A stretch of DNA of 64,000 nt from JAAYZQ01 sp034428935 (GTDB lineage Bacteria; Chloroflexota; Anaerolineae; JAAYZQ01), in NCBI GenBank assembly GCA_034428935.1, contig DAOUHB010000076.1, positions 1-64,000 on the forward strand. The letters run 5' to 3'. Shown piece after piece: positions 32,099-43,599 of the stretch. The notes under the pieces are model-generated. The model searched no databases, was not told the origin of the DNA, and saw only the letters and a program-made list of their open reading frames with translations. The position numbers and the translations under genes were made by a program. Every line of letters starts with the position of its first letter. Positions within the stretch are counted from its first letter, which is position 1.

Positions 32099-33778
32099 TT
32101 GACCGAACATCGTGATGACAACATCGAGCGAGACGTGGCTCCAGTGGGGCGCCGGCCGGTGAGTGCCAGGCAGTCCTGCGACGGGCAGGGCCTGAAGCGC
32201 CTCATGGGCGCGGGCCTTGCCTGGCTGGAACGCCACCAGGCTGCCATCAACGCTCTCAACGTCTACCCCGTGCCTGACGGCGACACGGGCACCAACATGT
32301 TGCTCACCATGCAGTCGGCCTACCAGGAGATCCAGGATTCCCCCGAAGAAGAGGTGGGGATTATTGCCCAGAAGGTGGCCCACGGAGCGCTGATGGGCGC
32401 CAGGGGAAACTCCGGGGTCATCCTGTCGCAGATCTTTCGCGGCTTTGCCCGCAGCCTGGAAAAGCTGGAAGTCTTTGAGAGCGTTCAATTTGCCGCGGCG
32501 CTGCGAGAGGCGGCCGCCACGGCCTACAAGGGCGTCATCAAGCCGGTCGAGGGCACCATCCTGACCGTTGCGCGGGAGGCGGCCGAAGAGGCGGTTCCCG
32601 CCGCCGCGGGCAGCGACGACCTGGTCTATGTCCTGGAGCGGGTGGTGCAGGCGGCCAGGGAGTCGGTGGCCCGCACCCCGTCCCTGCTGCCCGTCCTGGC
32701 CGAGGCGGGGGTCATCGACGCGGGAGGCCAGGGCCTGTATATCATCCTGGAGGGTATGCTCCGCTACACGAGGGGAGAACGCCTGCACATCGATACCGAG
32801 ATGGCAGCCGCCATGGGCCTCCAGGCCCTTCACCTCGAGAGCGAGGGGGAGTACGGCTACGACATCCAGTTCATCGTCCACGGGCAGAACCTGGACGTCG
32901 ACGAGATCCGGGCGTGCATCGCCTCCATGGGCGACTGCGCCCTGGTGGTGGGTGACTCCAAGGCCGTCAAGGTGCACGTCCACTCGCCCGAGCCCGGCAC
33001 GCCCATCAACTATGGCGCCAGCCTGGGATCCTTGAGCCGGGTCATTGTCGAGAACATGCAAGAGCAGTACCAGGAGTTTGTCCTGAGCAAGGCGCAACCC
33101 TCCGGCACTCCCGAGCCGCCCCTGGGCATCGGCACCGTGGTGGTGGCGCCGGGCGTTGGCCTGCACACGGTTTTTCAGAGCCTGGGCGCCAGCGCCGTGG
33201 TATCGGGCGGGCAGACCATGAACCCGAGCACCGAAGAGTTGCTGAAGGCGGTGGAGAGCGTCGCCAGCGACGAGGTCATCATCCTGCCCAACAACAAGAA
33301 CATTGTCATGACCGCCGAGCAGACCCGGGCGCTCTCGGAGAAAAAGGTCTCGGTGGTGCCGACCATCACCATCCCACAGGGAATCTCGGCCCTCCTGGCC
33401 CTGAACTACCAGGCCGACCTGGAGACAAACGCCCGGGTGATGGGCGAAGCGGCCAAGAGCATCCAGACGGTAGAGGTCACCACGGCCGTGCGCTCGGCGC
33501 AGGTGAATGGCATGAGCGTCCAGGAGGGGGAGGTCATCGGCCTGGTGAACGGCAAGCTGACGGTGAAGGGCAGCTCTCCGGGCCAGGTGGTCCTCCAGGC
33601 CCTGGCCGAGGTCGACGCGGCCACTTACGAGATCATAACCGTGTACTATGGGGAATCGGTGACCGTGGACGAGGCCGAGGAGCTGGCAGCCAGGATCCAG
33701 GAGGTCTACTCGGAGCAAGAGATCGAACTCGTGGATGGCGGCCAGCCCCATTACCACTATATCCTATCTGCAGAATAG
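32099..33778 (+). CDS. fakA: fatty-acid kinase ATP-binding subunit (FakA/DAK2-DegV-partner type)
   Basis: A 559-residue DAK2-domain protein (YloV/FakA). The ATP/Mg site has V-Y-P-V-P-D-G-D-T-G-T-N-M, and the M-G-A-R-G-N-S-G-V-I-L-S-Q motif follows; G-G-Q-G-L is present near residue 210. FakA phosphorylates fatty acids presented by FakB (DegV) subunits, feeding phospholipid synthesis. The TTG at 32099 has AGGAGG 8 bases upstream and is preferred over a GTG at 32069. Two DegV genes follow directly. Confidence 0.9.
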   Translation: MTEHRDDNIERDVAPVGRRPVSARQSCDGQGLKRLMGAGLAWLERHQAAINALNVYPVPDGDTGTNMLLTMQSAYQEIQDSPEEEVGIIAQKVAHGALMGARGNSGVILSQIFRGFARSLEKLEVFESVQFAAALREAAATAYKGVIKPVEGTILTVAREAAEEAVPAAAGSDDLVYVLERVVQAARESVARTPSLLPVLAEAGVIDAGGQGLYIILEGMLRYTRGERLHIDTEMAAAMGLQALHLESEGEYGYDIQFIVHGQNLDVDEIRACIASMGDCALVVGDSKAVKVHVHSPEPGTPINYGASLGSLSRVIVENMQEQYQEFVLSKAQPSGTPEPPLGIGTVVVAPGVGLHTVFQSLGASAVVSGGQTMNPSTEELLKAVESVASDEVIILPNNKNIVMTAEQTRALSEKKVSVVPTITIPQGISALLALNYQADLETNARVMGEAAKSIQTVEVTTAVRSAQVNGMSVQEGEVIGLVNGKLTVKGSSPGQVVLQALAEVDAATYEIITVYYGESVTVDEAEELAARIQEVYSEQEIELVDGGQPHYHYILSAE

Positions 33779-33785
33779 GTGCGCC

Positions 33786-34640
33786 ATGGCAAACGCACGA
33801 ATTGTAACCGACGTGACAGCGGATCTGGAGCCGGAAGTCATCGAGAGGCTCAAGATTGAAGTGCTGCCTGTCGACATTCAATTGGGCAGTGAAACCTACC
33901 GCTTGAACCAGGGCGATAGCTGGGAGCCCCTCTTTCGACGCATGACCGACTCGCCCGCACGCGGAGCAAAGGCCACCGTTTCCAGCAACGAATTTCAGCA
34001 GACCTTTGCACGCTTGAACCGCGAGACGGAAGAGATCCTGGTCCTCGTCAGCTCGGGCAAGCTGAGCGACGCGTATCACCAGGCGCGGGCTGCCGCTCGC
34101 TCCTTTCTCGGACGCTGCCGGATCGTCGTCCTCGATTCCCTGTCGGCCTCGTGGGGCCTGAGCCTCATGGTCAAGGCCGCCGCCGAGGCGGCGGATCGGG
34201 GTCGCTCCCTGGACGAGATCGTACGCCTGGTGCGGGGCTTGTTGCCCCACGTCTACCTGGTCTTTTTCGTGGAGCGCCTGGACTACCTGGAGCACGGAGG
34301 GCGCATCGGGCCTGCCCAGGCCCTCCTGGGCACCATGCTCCAGATCAAGCCGTTGCTCCTCATCGAGGACGGCGAGATTGTGTCCATGGAAAAGGTGCGC
34401 ACCCGGCTGCAGGCCGTGGAAAAGCTGGTGGACTTTGTGGCCGAGTTTGCCCGCGTGCAGCAGGTGGTGATCCTGCAAAGCCCGGTGAACAACGAGATCA
34501 ACGATCTCGTCGAGGAGTTGACGACCCAACTGGGCATCGCCTTGCCCGGGAAAAAGTTCGAATCGATAAAGTACGATCCTGTGCTGGCCTGCCACCTGGG
34601 ACCCGAGGCCCTGGGCGTGGTGGTCTACGAGGGAGCCTAG
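33786..34640 (+). CDS. DegV-family fatty-acid-binding protein (FakB-like) 1
   Basis: A 284-residue DegV protein that would present a bound fatty acid to FakA. It has the family start (I-V-T-D-V-T-A-D-L), a lipid-binding T-V-S-S-N-E-F segment where the canonical form is T-S-Q-P-S, and the R-L-D-Y-L-E-H-G-G-R-I motif. The ATG is 7 bases after the fakA stop. The gene overlaps the following DegV by one base. Lacking the usual T-S-Q, it differs from its neighbour in the fatty-acid site. Confidence 0.9.
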   Translation: MANARIVTDVTADLEPEVIERLKIEVLPVDIQLGSETYRLNQGDSWEPLFRRMTDSPARGAKATVSSNEFQQTFARLNRETEEILVLVSSGKLSDAYHQARAAARSFLGRCRIVVLDSLSASWGLSLMVKAAAEAADRGRSLDEIVRLVRGLLPHVYLVFFVERLDYLEHGGRIGPAQALLGTMLQIKPLLLIEDGEIVSMEKVRTRLQAVEKLVDFVAEFARVQQVVILQSPVNNEINDLVEELTTQLGIALPGKKFESIKYDPVLACHLGPEALGVVVYEGA

Positions 34641-35511
34641 TGGCCAGGGTTCAGGTTGTCACGGATAGCACGGCTGACCTGCCCGCGGAGCTGGCGTCCG
34701 CTCTACGGATATCCGTAGTCCCCTGCCAGCTTCTGTGGGGAGAGGAAACGTACCGGGACGGGGTGGATATTCCGCCGCCCGAGTTCTTTCGCCGGATGGC
34801 GACAAGCCGGGAGCTGCCGCGGACCTCGCAGCCCCCGGTGAGCGCCTTTTTGCAGGTGTACGAGAGGCTGCTGAACGGCGAGGGAGCCGAAGCGGTGGTC
34901 TCGGTTCACGTGGCGGGCAGCCTGAGCGGCACGCTCAATGCTGCCTGGGCGGCGTCGCAGTGCCTGGCGACGCCCGGCCGGGTGGCCGTCGTCGATTCCG
35001 GACAGGTCTCCATGGGCCTTGGCTGGGCCGCCGTGGAGGCGGCGAGGATGGCAGCCAACGGGGCCGGCCTGGCGGAGGTCGCGCGGGCGACACAGGAGCT
35101 GGGGCCGCGCCTGAAAACGGCGGCCATGATCGACAGCCTGGATAACCTGCGCAAGGGGGGTCGCATCAACCAATTCTCGGCCCTGCTGGGCACGGCCCTT
35201 CAGATCAAGCCCCTGGTGAGCCTGGATAGCGGCCAGGTGTCCATCTGGGCCAGGGTGCGCTCGCGGTCCAAGGCATTGCTGGCCCTGGTGGAGCGGGTGC
35301 GTTCCTGGGGGCCGCTGGCCGAAGTGGCCGTGTTGCACGCAGGGGCCGAGGATCTGGCGCAGACGCTGGTGGCCCGCTTGCAGGATCTGTTCGCCGAGAG
35401 GGAGCCGTGCATTCTGCCGGCCGGCTCGGCACTGACGTCGCATCTGGGCCTGGGAGCCGTGGGGTTGTGTGCTCTGGTCGCCGGTGACCCGGTGCGTCCA
35501 TTGGAGGGGTA

Positions 35512-35512
<1 letters not shown>
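34640..35512 (+). CDS. DegV-family fatty-acid-binding protein (FakB-like) 2
   Basis: A 290-residue DegV protein starting V-A-R-V-Q-V-V-T-D-S-T-A-D-L-P, with R-T-S-Q-P-P (the T-S-Q motif for the fatty-acid carboxylate) and S-L-D-N-L-R-K-G-G-R-I. It starts with GTG overlapping the stop of the first DegV and ends overlapping the recG ATG. Two tandem FakB-like proteins for one FakA suggest separate lipid specificities, as known for S. aureus FakB1/FakB2. Confidence 0.9.
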
Positions 35513-38052
<2,540 letters not shown>

Positions 38053-38068
38053 GAACCCGGAGGATAGC

Positions 38069-38596
38069 ATGCCACGAGCGATTTACCCAGGCACCTTTGA
38101 TCCGGTGCACAACGGCCACCTGGACATTGCCATGCGCGCAGCCACGTTGTTCGACCACCTGACCATCGCCGTTTACGCCAGGCCCATGAAGAACCTGTTG
38201 TTCACCACGGCGGAGCGGAAGGCGATGCTGGAGGAGGCCCTGGGTCACATTGCCAACATCAGCGTGGTCACCTACAAACAACTGACCGTGGAGTTTGCCC
38301 GCGAGGTGGGCGCTCACGCCATCGTTCGCGGCCTGCGGGTTATCTCGGACTTTGAGCTCGAGTTCCAGATGGCCCTGACCAACAAGAAGCTGGCGCCCGA
38401 GATCGAATTCGTGTGCCTCATGACCAGCCAGGAATATGCCTTCTTGAGCGCGAGCACGCTCAAGGAGATTGTCATGCTGGGCGGTTGTGTCGAAGGCATG
38501 GTACCGAAACACGTCCGTGCGGCCCTGGAGGCCAAGTTTGACGGCACAGCTTGCGGCGAGGAGAACGACGTGCGCCTCGTCTCGCTGCGCGACTGA
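38069..38596 (+). CDS. coaD: phosphopantetheine adenylyltransferase
   Basis: A 175-residue PPAT: the penultimate step of CoA synthesis, adenylating 4'-phosphopantetheine. It has Y-P-G-T-F-D-P-V-H-N-G-H (nucleotidyltransferase HxGH type), then I-V-R-G-L-R-V-I-S-D-F-E-x-E-x-Q-M and S-A-S-T-L-K-E-I. It follows recG by 16 bases and precedes a small coiled-coil gene. Confidence 0.95.
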   Translation: MPRAIYPGTFDPVHNGHLDIAMRAATLFDHLTIAVYARPMKNLLFTTAERKAMLEEALGHIANISVVTYKQLTVEFAREVGAHAIVRGLRVISDFELEFQMALTNKKLAPEIEFVCLMTSQEYAFLSASTLKEIVMLGGCVEGMVPKHVRAALEAKFDGTACGEENDVRLVSLRD

Positions 38597-38687
38597 ACCA
38601 CGGGCGCCTGAAAAGGCGGCGGAAGCTGCGGACGACGGGCCGCCACCGCCGGCAATTGGACGACCTTTGCAAAGGAGGGGACTGGCT

Positions 38688-39182
38688 TTGAGCGACATCA
38701 ATCATCTGATCGATCGGCTGGAGCGGTTGTTGACCGAAAGCTGGCGCATGCCTCTGAGCGCCTTCCTCGTCATCAACGAGGACGATTTCCTGGACATCAT
38801 CGACCAGATGCGCACGGCGATTCCCCGCGAGGTCAAGGAGGGCGAAAAGATCCAGCGGGAGCGGGAGCGGATCGTTGCCCAGGCCGAAGAGGAGGCCGAG
38901 CGGCTTCTGCAGCTCGCCCAGGAGGACGCCGCCAAGCTGGTGGAGCAGCACGAGATCATCCGCATGTCGGAGCAGCGCGGCAGGACGATCATCGAGCGCG
39001 CCCAGCGCGAGGCCGAGGTCCTGAAGGGTGAGGCCGACGAGTACGCCCGCCAGGTCCTGGTCTCGCTGGACAGCCAGATCGGCACCCTGGAGGAGCAGAT
39101 CGCCGGCCTGCGAACCACCGTCCGCAACGGCCTGGAGGCCCTTAGCCCGGCGGCTGAGGAAGAACTCCAAGAAGTGCCCTAG
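38688..39182 (+). CDS. coiled-coil protein (ATP-synthase-b/DivIVA-like helical)
   Basis: A 164-residue, almost entirely helical protein. Residues 1-50 resemble a compact head (LERLLTESWRMPLSAFLVINEDDF), and residues 55-150 form a Glu/Arg/Ala-rich coiled coil (REVKEGEKIQRERERIV ... AQEDAAKLVEQHEIIRM). I cannot assign it to a named family; the coiled coil resembles ATP-synthase b or DivIVA types. TTG at 38688 has AAAGGAGGGG 7 bases upstream. It lies between coaD and yceD. Confidence 0.7.
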   Translation: MSDINHLIDRLERLLTESWRMPLSAFLVINEDDFLDIIDQMRTAIPREVKEGEKIQRERERIVAQAEEEAERLLQLAQEDAAKLVEQHEIIRMSEQRGRTIIERAQREAEVLKGEADEYARQVLVSLDSQIGTLEEQIAGLRTTVRNGLEALSPAAEEELQEVP

Positions 39183-39349
39183 CCGGGGCTCCACGGCTTT
39201 CGCACGCCGGCGCTCACCCGGTTGCCGCCGTATCAGTTCGCGCGGAATCGCTATCTGGCGCGCTCTGGGCGGCGGACCCGGCAGCCGGCTGCGTGCGCGT
39301 GGAGCGGGAGGCTGGAGCCCGGCGACCCTTGCCCGATCGCGTCGTTATC

Positions 39350-39378
39350 TTGACAGGGGACAGGGTCTCGCCTATAAT
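39350..39378 (+). promoter_or_regulatory. consensus promoter for yceD-rpmF
   Basis: Perfect TTGACA, 17-bp spacer, perfect TATAAT. Transcription should start near 39385, 36 bases before the ATG. It is the best match to consensus in the window. Confidence 0.9.
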
Positions 39379-39420
39379 GGAGCGACCCTGCCCGAGCAGA
39401 TCGGCTAGGATAGATAAGAG

Positions 39421-39975
39421 ATGCAGTATAACGTTGCCCAATTGTTGAGGGGACCCACCGGTGCCCAGCGACGCTACGAGCTGGAAGAAGACGTTAGCAG
39501 CCTGGACCCGGACCTGGAGCCGATGAGTCCTCTGAAGGGCAAGATCACCCTGCTGCGGACGAGCCAGGGTATCCTGGTAACCGGCAAACTGCGGACGGTG
39601 CTCCGCGGGCAATGTCGGCGCTGCCTGGAGCCCTGCGACGTGCAGGTGACTTTGAACCTTGAAGAGGAATTCCATCCCAGCGTCAGCATTGCCGACGTGC
39701 CGATGGATCCAATACCGGACGAGGAGTACGACGAAGCGCTCATCATCGACGAGCACCACATCCTCGACCTGACGGAGGTCATCCGCCAGGGGTTGTGGTT
39801 GGTGGCGCCGACGGAAGCGCTTTGCCGGACCGATTGTCTCGGGCTTTGTCCGAAGTGCGGTGGAAACCGCAATCTGGGAGAATGCCAGTGCGAGCAGGCA
39901 GACATCGACCCGCGTTGGGCTGCCCTGCAGGCACTGATAACCAACGAGACGGAATCCGACGAAAGGAGCGATTGA
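39421..39975 (+). CDS. YceD/DUF177-family protein
   Basis: A 184-residue YceD protein, usually encoded in front of rpmF and linked to 23S rRNA or ribosome biogenesis. The C-R-R-C-L-E-P-C motif is present near residue 62, and the acidic segment P-D-E-E-Y-D-E-A follows. The C-terminal part has CRTDCLGLCPKCGGNRN, a zinc-ribbon-like set of four Cys that is typical of the Gram-positive/Chloroflexota form. It precedes rpmF by 3 bases. Confidence 0.9.
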   Translation: MQYNVAQLLRGPTGAQRRYELEEDVSSLDPDLEPMSPLKGKITLLRTSQGILVTGKLRTVLRGQCRRCLEPCDVQVTLNLEEEFHPSVSIADVPMDPIPDEEYDEALIIDEHHILDLTEVIRQGLWLVAPTEALCRTDCLGLCPKCGGNRNLGECQCEQADIDPRWAALQALITNETESDERSD

Positions 39976-39978
39976 CCA

Positions 39979-40164
39979 GTGGGAGCACTGCCAAAGCATA
40001 AACTGGGCAAAGGGCGCAAAGGCCGGCGTCGTAGCCACGATGCGATCCAAGCCCGCAACCTGGTGCCCTGCCCGAATTGCCATGAACTGCGACTGCCCCA
40101 TCAGGTTTGCCCTGCATGTGGCAACTATAAGGGCATCAAAGTCGTCGAAGTCAAGCCTGAATAA
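39979..40164 (+). CDS. rpmF: 50S ribosomal protein L32
   Basis: A 61-residue L32, zinc-binding form: starts with GTG (M-G-A-L-P-K-H-K-L-G-K-G), with C-P-N-C and C-P-A-C pairs that bind zinc. The ribosome-binding site is GAAAGGAG. It follows yceD in the standard order. Confidence 0.95.
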   Translation: MGALPKHKLGKGRKGRRRSHDAIQARNLVPCPNCHELRLPHQVCPACGNYKGIKVVEVKPE

Positions 40165-40169
40165 GTGGC

Positions 40170-40259
40170 GAGCACAGGGGTGTGCTCGGCTCGCATGCTG
40201 TTAATGAGAGGCCGTGTCGTGGCAACATTCCGCGGGAACTGTTTCCAGGCACACGGCCT
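40170..40259 (+). other. two inverted repeats downstream of rpmF
   Basis: A perfect 7-bp stem with a 4-base loop lies at 40170-40187 (no U-tract). A second pair of 9-bp arms at 40209-40217 and 40251-40259 encloses a 33-base loop and is followed by TGTTGTG. They may terminate the yceD-rpmF transcript or act as a regulatory site for the acyl-CoA dehydrogenase-fabD operon. No promoter was clear here. Confidence 0.4.
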
Positions 40260-40339
40260 TGTTGTGCTATCCGGTGGTGGCATGTCGACCGGGAGCGTAC
40301 CGGGCCAGAGCCTGGCAACGATGCTGTGAGGAGGGAGCC

Positions 40340-41479
40340 GTGATCGATTTCTCATTGAGCGAGGATTTGCGGGATATCCAGGCCCGCGCGCGTAAATTCG
40401 CCCAGGAAGAGATCCTGCCTATTGCAGCCGAGTACGATCGCAAGGCCGAGGTTCCTCCCGGAATCGTGCAGAAGGCCAAGGCCGCCGGCCTGTTGAACGT
40501 AACCATTCCGAAGGAGTACGGCGGCATGAGCTACGGCGCCCTGCAGAGCGCCATGATTGCCGAGGAGCTGGGGGCGGCCTGCGCCGGCATCAGCATCACC
40601 ATCCTGGTCAACGGCCTGGCACTGACGCCCATCATGCTCTTTGGCAACGAAGAGCAGAAGGAAAAGTTCCTGAGGCCCGTGGCCGAGGGGGCCAAGCTGG
40701 CCGCCTTTTGCCTGACGGAGCGGGAGGCAGGCTCTGACGCCGGCTCCATCAAGACCACGGCCCTGCCCGATGGCGACGACCTGGTGATCAACGGCCAGAA
40801 GTGCTTTGTCACCAGTGGCTCCCTGGCGAGCGTCCTGGTCGTGTTCGCCCAGACCGATCCGGAGCGGGGTCCGCGGGGGGTATCGACAATCGTCGTGCCG
40901 GCCGATACGCCTGGCATACGGGTGGTCAAGGTCGAAGACAAGATGGGGCAGCGGGCATCCAACACCGCCGAGCTGGCCTTTGAGAACGTCCGGGTGCCCC
41001 AGGCCAATCTCCTGGGCAAGCGGGGGCGGGGCTTTGGCATCGCCCTGGAGACCCTCGATTTTGGCCGCTCGGGCGTGGCGGCCCTGAGCGTGGGCCTGGC
41101 CCGGGCTGCCCTGGAGCACGCTACAAAGTATGCCAAAGAGCGCCAGCAGTTTGGGGCGCCGATCATAAACAATCAAGCGGTGGCGTTCATGCTCGCCGAC
41201 ATGGCCACCAAGATCGAGGCGGCGCGCCTTCTCACCTGGCAGGCAGCCTGGAGCGCGGACCAGGGGATCAAGGCCACGGCCAAGTCGGCCATGGCCAAGT
41301 GTTTCGCCTCCGACACGGCCATGCAGGTGACCACCGACGCCGTGCAGATCTTGGGTGGGGTGGGCTATATGAAGGACAACCCCGTCGAGAAGCTGATGCG
41401 CGACGCCAAGCTCCTCCAGATCTACGAGGGCACCAACCAGATTCAGAGGATGGTGATTGCCCGCCAGTTGGGCAAGTGA
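40340..41479 (+). CDS. acyl-CoA dehydrogenase
   Basis: A 379-residue FAD-dependent acyl-CoA dehydrogenase. It has the N-terminal I-P-K-E-Y-G-G segment, the A-F-C-L-T-E-R-E-A-G-S-D flavin-binding motif, and the C-terminal Q-I-Y-E-G-T-N-Q-I-Q-R with the catalytic Glu position. It oxidises acyl-CoA to 2-enoyl-CoA; chain length cannot be told. The GTG at 40340 has GGAGGGAG upstream. It is the first gene of a run into fabD-fabG, so it may supply or recycle precursors for that pathway. Confidence 0.92.
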   Translation: MIDFSLSEDLRDIQARARKFAQEEILPIAAEYDRKAEVPPGIVQKAKAAGLLNVTIPKEYGGMSYGALQSAMIAEELGAACAGISITILVNGLALTPIMLFGNEEQKEKFLRPVAEGAKLAAFCLTEREAGSDAGSIKTTALPDGDDLVINGQKCFVTSGSLASVLVVFAQTDPERGPRGVSTIVVPADTPGIRVVKVEDKMGQRASNTAELAFENVRVPQANLLGKRGRGFGIALETLDFGRSGVAALSVGLARAALEHATKYAKERQQFGAPIINNQAVAFMLADMATKIEAARLLTWQAAWSADQGIKATAKSAMAKCFASDTAMQVTTDAVQILGGVGYMKDNPVEKLMRDAKLLQIYEGTNQIQRMVIARQLGK

Positions 41480-41510
41480 GGCGGATGGGAGCGAGGACAG
41501 AGGAGCATTC

Positions 41511-42449
41511 ATGGCTGACACAGCGCTGATCTTTCCCGGGCAGGGCTCCCAGGACGTGGGCATGGGTCGGGACGTGGCGGAGGCCTATCCTGAGGCGCGC
41601 CACCTGTACCAACAGGCCGACGATATCCTGGGCTTTGCCCTATCGGAGCTGTGCTTCCAGGGCCCGCGGGAATTGCTGGACGAGACGGCCAACACGCAGC
41701 CGGCCCTCTTTGTTACCAGCCTGGCGTTGGTGGAGGCCCTGAAGGCCGAAGGCAAGCTGCCGGCCGCCGCAATGGTCGCCGGCCACAGCCTTGGCGAGCT
41801 GACAGCGCTGGTGGCGGGCGGAGCCATGGGTTTCGAAGAGGGCCTGCGCCTGGTCCGCGAGCGGGGGCGGCTGATGAAGCTGGCCGGCGAGCGGAGCCCG
41901 GGTGGCATGGCTGCCGTGCTCAAGATGGACGACGCGGACGTGGAGCAGGCCTGCAAGGAGGCCGCGGCCGAGACGTCGCGGCCGGTGCAGATCGCCAACT
42001 ATAACTCGCCGGGGCAGGTCGTGATTTCGGGCGACGCCCAGGCCCTGGACAGGGCCATTGAGCTGCTGCGCCAGCGGGGAGGAAAGCGGATCGTGCCCCT
42101 GGCCGTCAGCATCCCGGCCCATTCGCCACTCATGGCCAGCGTGGTTCGCGAGTACCGGGCGGCAGTCGACGCCACGGATTTTTGCCTGCCGGTCATACCG
42201 GTGGTTGCCAACATCAGCGCTCGCCCGCTGCTGACCGTGGACGAGATCCGCGACGAGCTGGCCGGCCAGTTTACCTGGCCGGTTCGCTGGACCGCTTCGG
42301 TGCAGTGGATGGTCGAGCAGGGCGTGAAAAAGTTTGTCGAGATCGGACCGAAAGAGGTGCTTGCCGGTCTCGTGCGCCGCATCGACGGGTCGGTCGAGGC
42401 TCAAAGCGTCGGCAGCCTGGAGGCGGTGCGTAACGGTGGTCTGGCATAG
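41511..42449 (+). CDS. fabD: malonyl-CoA:ACP transacylase
   Basis: A 312-residue FabD. It transfers malonyl from CoA to ACP. The motifs are F-P-G-Q-G-S-Q near the start, the catalytic Ser in A-G-H-S-L-G-E, a later R-G-R-L-M-K, and the His in P-A-H-S-P-L-M. It is 31 bases after the acyl-CoA dehydrogenase and 18 before fabG. No fabH, acpP or fabF is in the window. Confidence 0.95.
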   Translation: MADTALIFPGQGSQDVGMGRDVAEAYPEARHLYQQADDILGFALSELCFQGPRELLDETANTQPALFVTSLALVEALKAEGKLPAAAMVAGHSLGELTALVAGGAMGFEEGLRLVRERGRLMKLAGERSPGGMAAVLKMDDADVEQACKEAAAETSRPVQIANYNSPGQVVISGDAQALDRAIELLRQRGGKRIVPLAVSIPAHSPLMASVVREYRAAVDATDFCLPVIPVVANISARPLLTVDEIRDELAGQFTWPVRWTASVQWMVEQGVKKFVEIGPKEVLAGLVRRIDGSVEAQSVGSLEAVRNGGLA

Positions 42450-42467
42450 AGGCCGGGGAGGAGAGCC

Positions 42468-43214
42468 ATGCGCTTTGAGGGCAAGGTAGCCGTCGTGACA
42501 GGAGGCGCGCGGGGCATCGGCCGGGCCATCGCCCTGCGGCTGGCCCGGGAAGGGGCCAGCGTGGTCGTGAACTACTTGAGCAACCAGGCCGCCGCCGACC
42601 AAGTGGTCAGCGAGATCCAGGCGGCAGGCGGACAGGCCATCGCCGCCCAGTGCGACGTGAGCAACGTGGCCCAGGCCCAGGCACTCATCGACCGCGCCCG
42701 GGAGGTGTTCGGCCGCGTGGATGTCCTGGTCAACAATGCCGGGACGACGCGCGACACGCTCATCATGCGCATGACGGAAGAGGATTGGGACCTGGTCATC
42801 GACACCAACCTGAAGGGCGCCTTCAACTGCATCAAGGCTGCCAGCCGCCCGATGGTCAAACAGCGCTACGGCCGCATCGTCAACGTCACCTCGGTGTCGG
42901 GCCTGGACGGCAACGCGGGCCAGGCCAACTATGCCTCGGCCAAGGCGGGGCTGGTGGGCCTGACCAAGACCGTGGCCAAGGAGCTGGGGTCGCGGGGTAT
43001 TACTTGCAACGCGGTGGCCCCCGGCTACGTGGCCACGGACCTGACGGCCTCGCTGCCCGACGACCTGGTGCAGTTGGCCATCGAGCGCGCGCCCCTGGGA
43101 CGGGCGGGCACGGGCGAGGATATTGCGGCTGCCATCGCATACCTGGCATCCGACGAGGCGAGCTTTGTCACCGGCCAGATCCTGGCCGTGGACGGCGGCC
43201 TCTTGATCGCGTGA
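42468..43214 (+). CDS. fabG: 3-oxoacyl-[ACP] reductase
   Basis: A 248-residue SDR: T-G-G-A-R-G-I-G cofactor loop, N-N-A-G-T-T, and the catalytic S-V-S-G ... Y-A-S-A-K. The C-terminal Q-I-L-A-V-D-G-G closes the fold. It reduces beta-ketoacyl-ACP with NADPH. The start has GGGGAGGAG upstream. Together with fabD it fits fatty-acid elongation. Confidence 0.94.
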   Translation: MRFEGKVAVVTGGARGIGRAIALRLAREGASVVVNYLSNQAAADQVVSEIQAAGGQAIAAQCDVSNVAQAQALIDRAREVFGRVDVLVNNAGTTRDTLIMRMTEEDWDLVIDTNLKGAFNCIKAASRPMVKQRYGRIVNVTSVSGLDGNAGQANYASAKAGLVGLTKTVAKELGSRGITCNAVAPGYVATDLTASLPDDLVQLAIERAPLGRAGTGEDIAAAIAYLASDEASFVTGQILAVDGGLLIA

Positions 43215-43224
43215 GGGAGGAGTC

Positions 43225-43599
43225 GTGGAGGAAAATCTCGGCAAGGTTTCAATCGCGCCCAACGTCCTGGTGACCATCGTCCAGAAGACGGCGGGGGCGA
43301 TGCCGGGCGTGGATCGTCTCAGCGACAACGTCCCTGGGGTCAAGCGCTTCCTCGGCCTGGAGACGGCGGCCCGCGGCGTGCAGGTGGGCGTAGTGGAGAG
43401 CAATGTTAGCGTCGACGTGTACCTGGTTGCCCGGCGAGGCATCGACCTTTTGCAGATGGGGCGCCAACTGCAGTCCGAGATCACGCGCGCCATCGAGGAT
43501 ATCGTGGGGATGAGCGTGCGAGAGGTGAACGTCCACATCGAGGATGTGGCGACCGAATTGGCGGGAAATGTCGTCGAGAAGAAAGAAAGGGCTAGATGA
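43225..43599 (+). CDS. Asp23/Gls24-family protein (second copy)
   Basis: A 124-residue Asp23 protein with G-K-V-S-I-A-P-N-V-L, then A-M-P-G-V, then V-S-V-D-V-Y-L-V and closing V-N-V-H-I-E-D-V. It starts with GTG and overlaps nusB by 4 bases. Asp23-nusB order is common in Firmicutes and Chloroflexota. It is divergent in sequence from the copy at 31.7 kb. Confidence 0.9.
   Translation: MEENLGKVSIAPNVLVTIVQKTAGAMPGVDRLSDNVPGVKRFLGLETAARGVQVGVVESNVSVDVYLVARRGIDLLQMGRQLQSEITRAIEDIVGMSVREVNVHIEDVATELAGNVVEKKERAR

Noticed and set aside
31505..33757. 750-residue minus-strand reading frame opposite fakA
   Set aside because: His/Asp/Gly/Arg-rich, typical of the antisense frame of high-GC coding DNA.
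42468..43214. Possibility that this SDR is PhaB or another reductase
   Set aside because: Next to fabD the FabG reading is the simplest; sequence alone cannot separate them.
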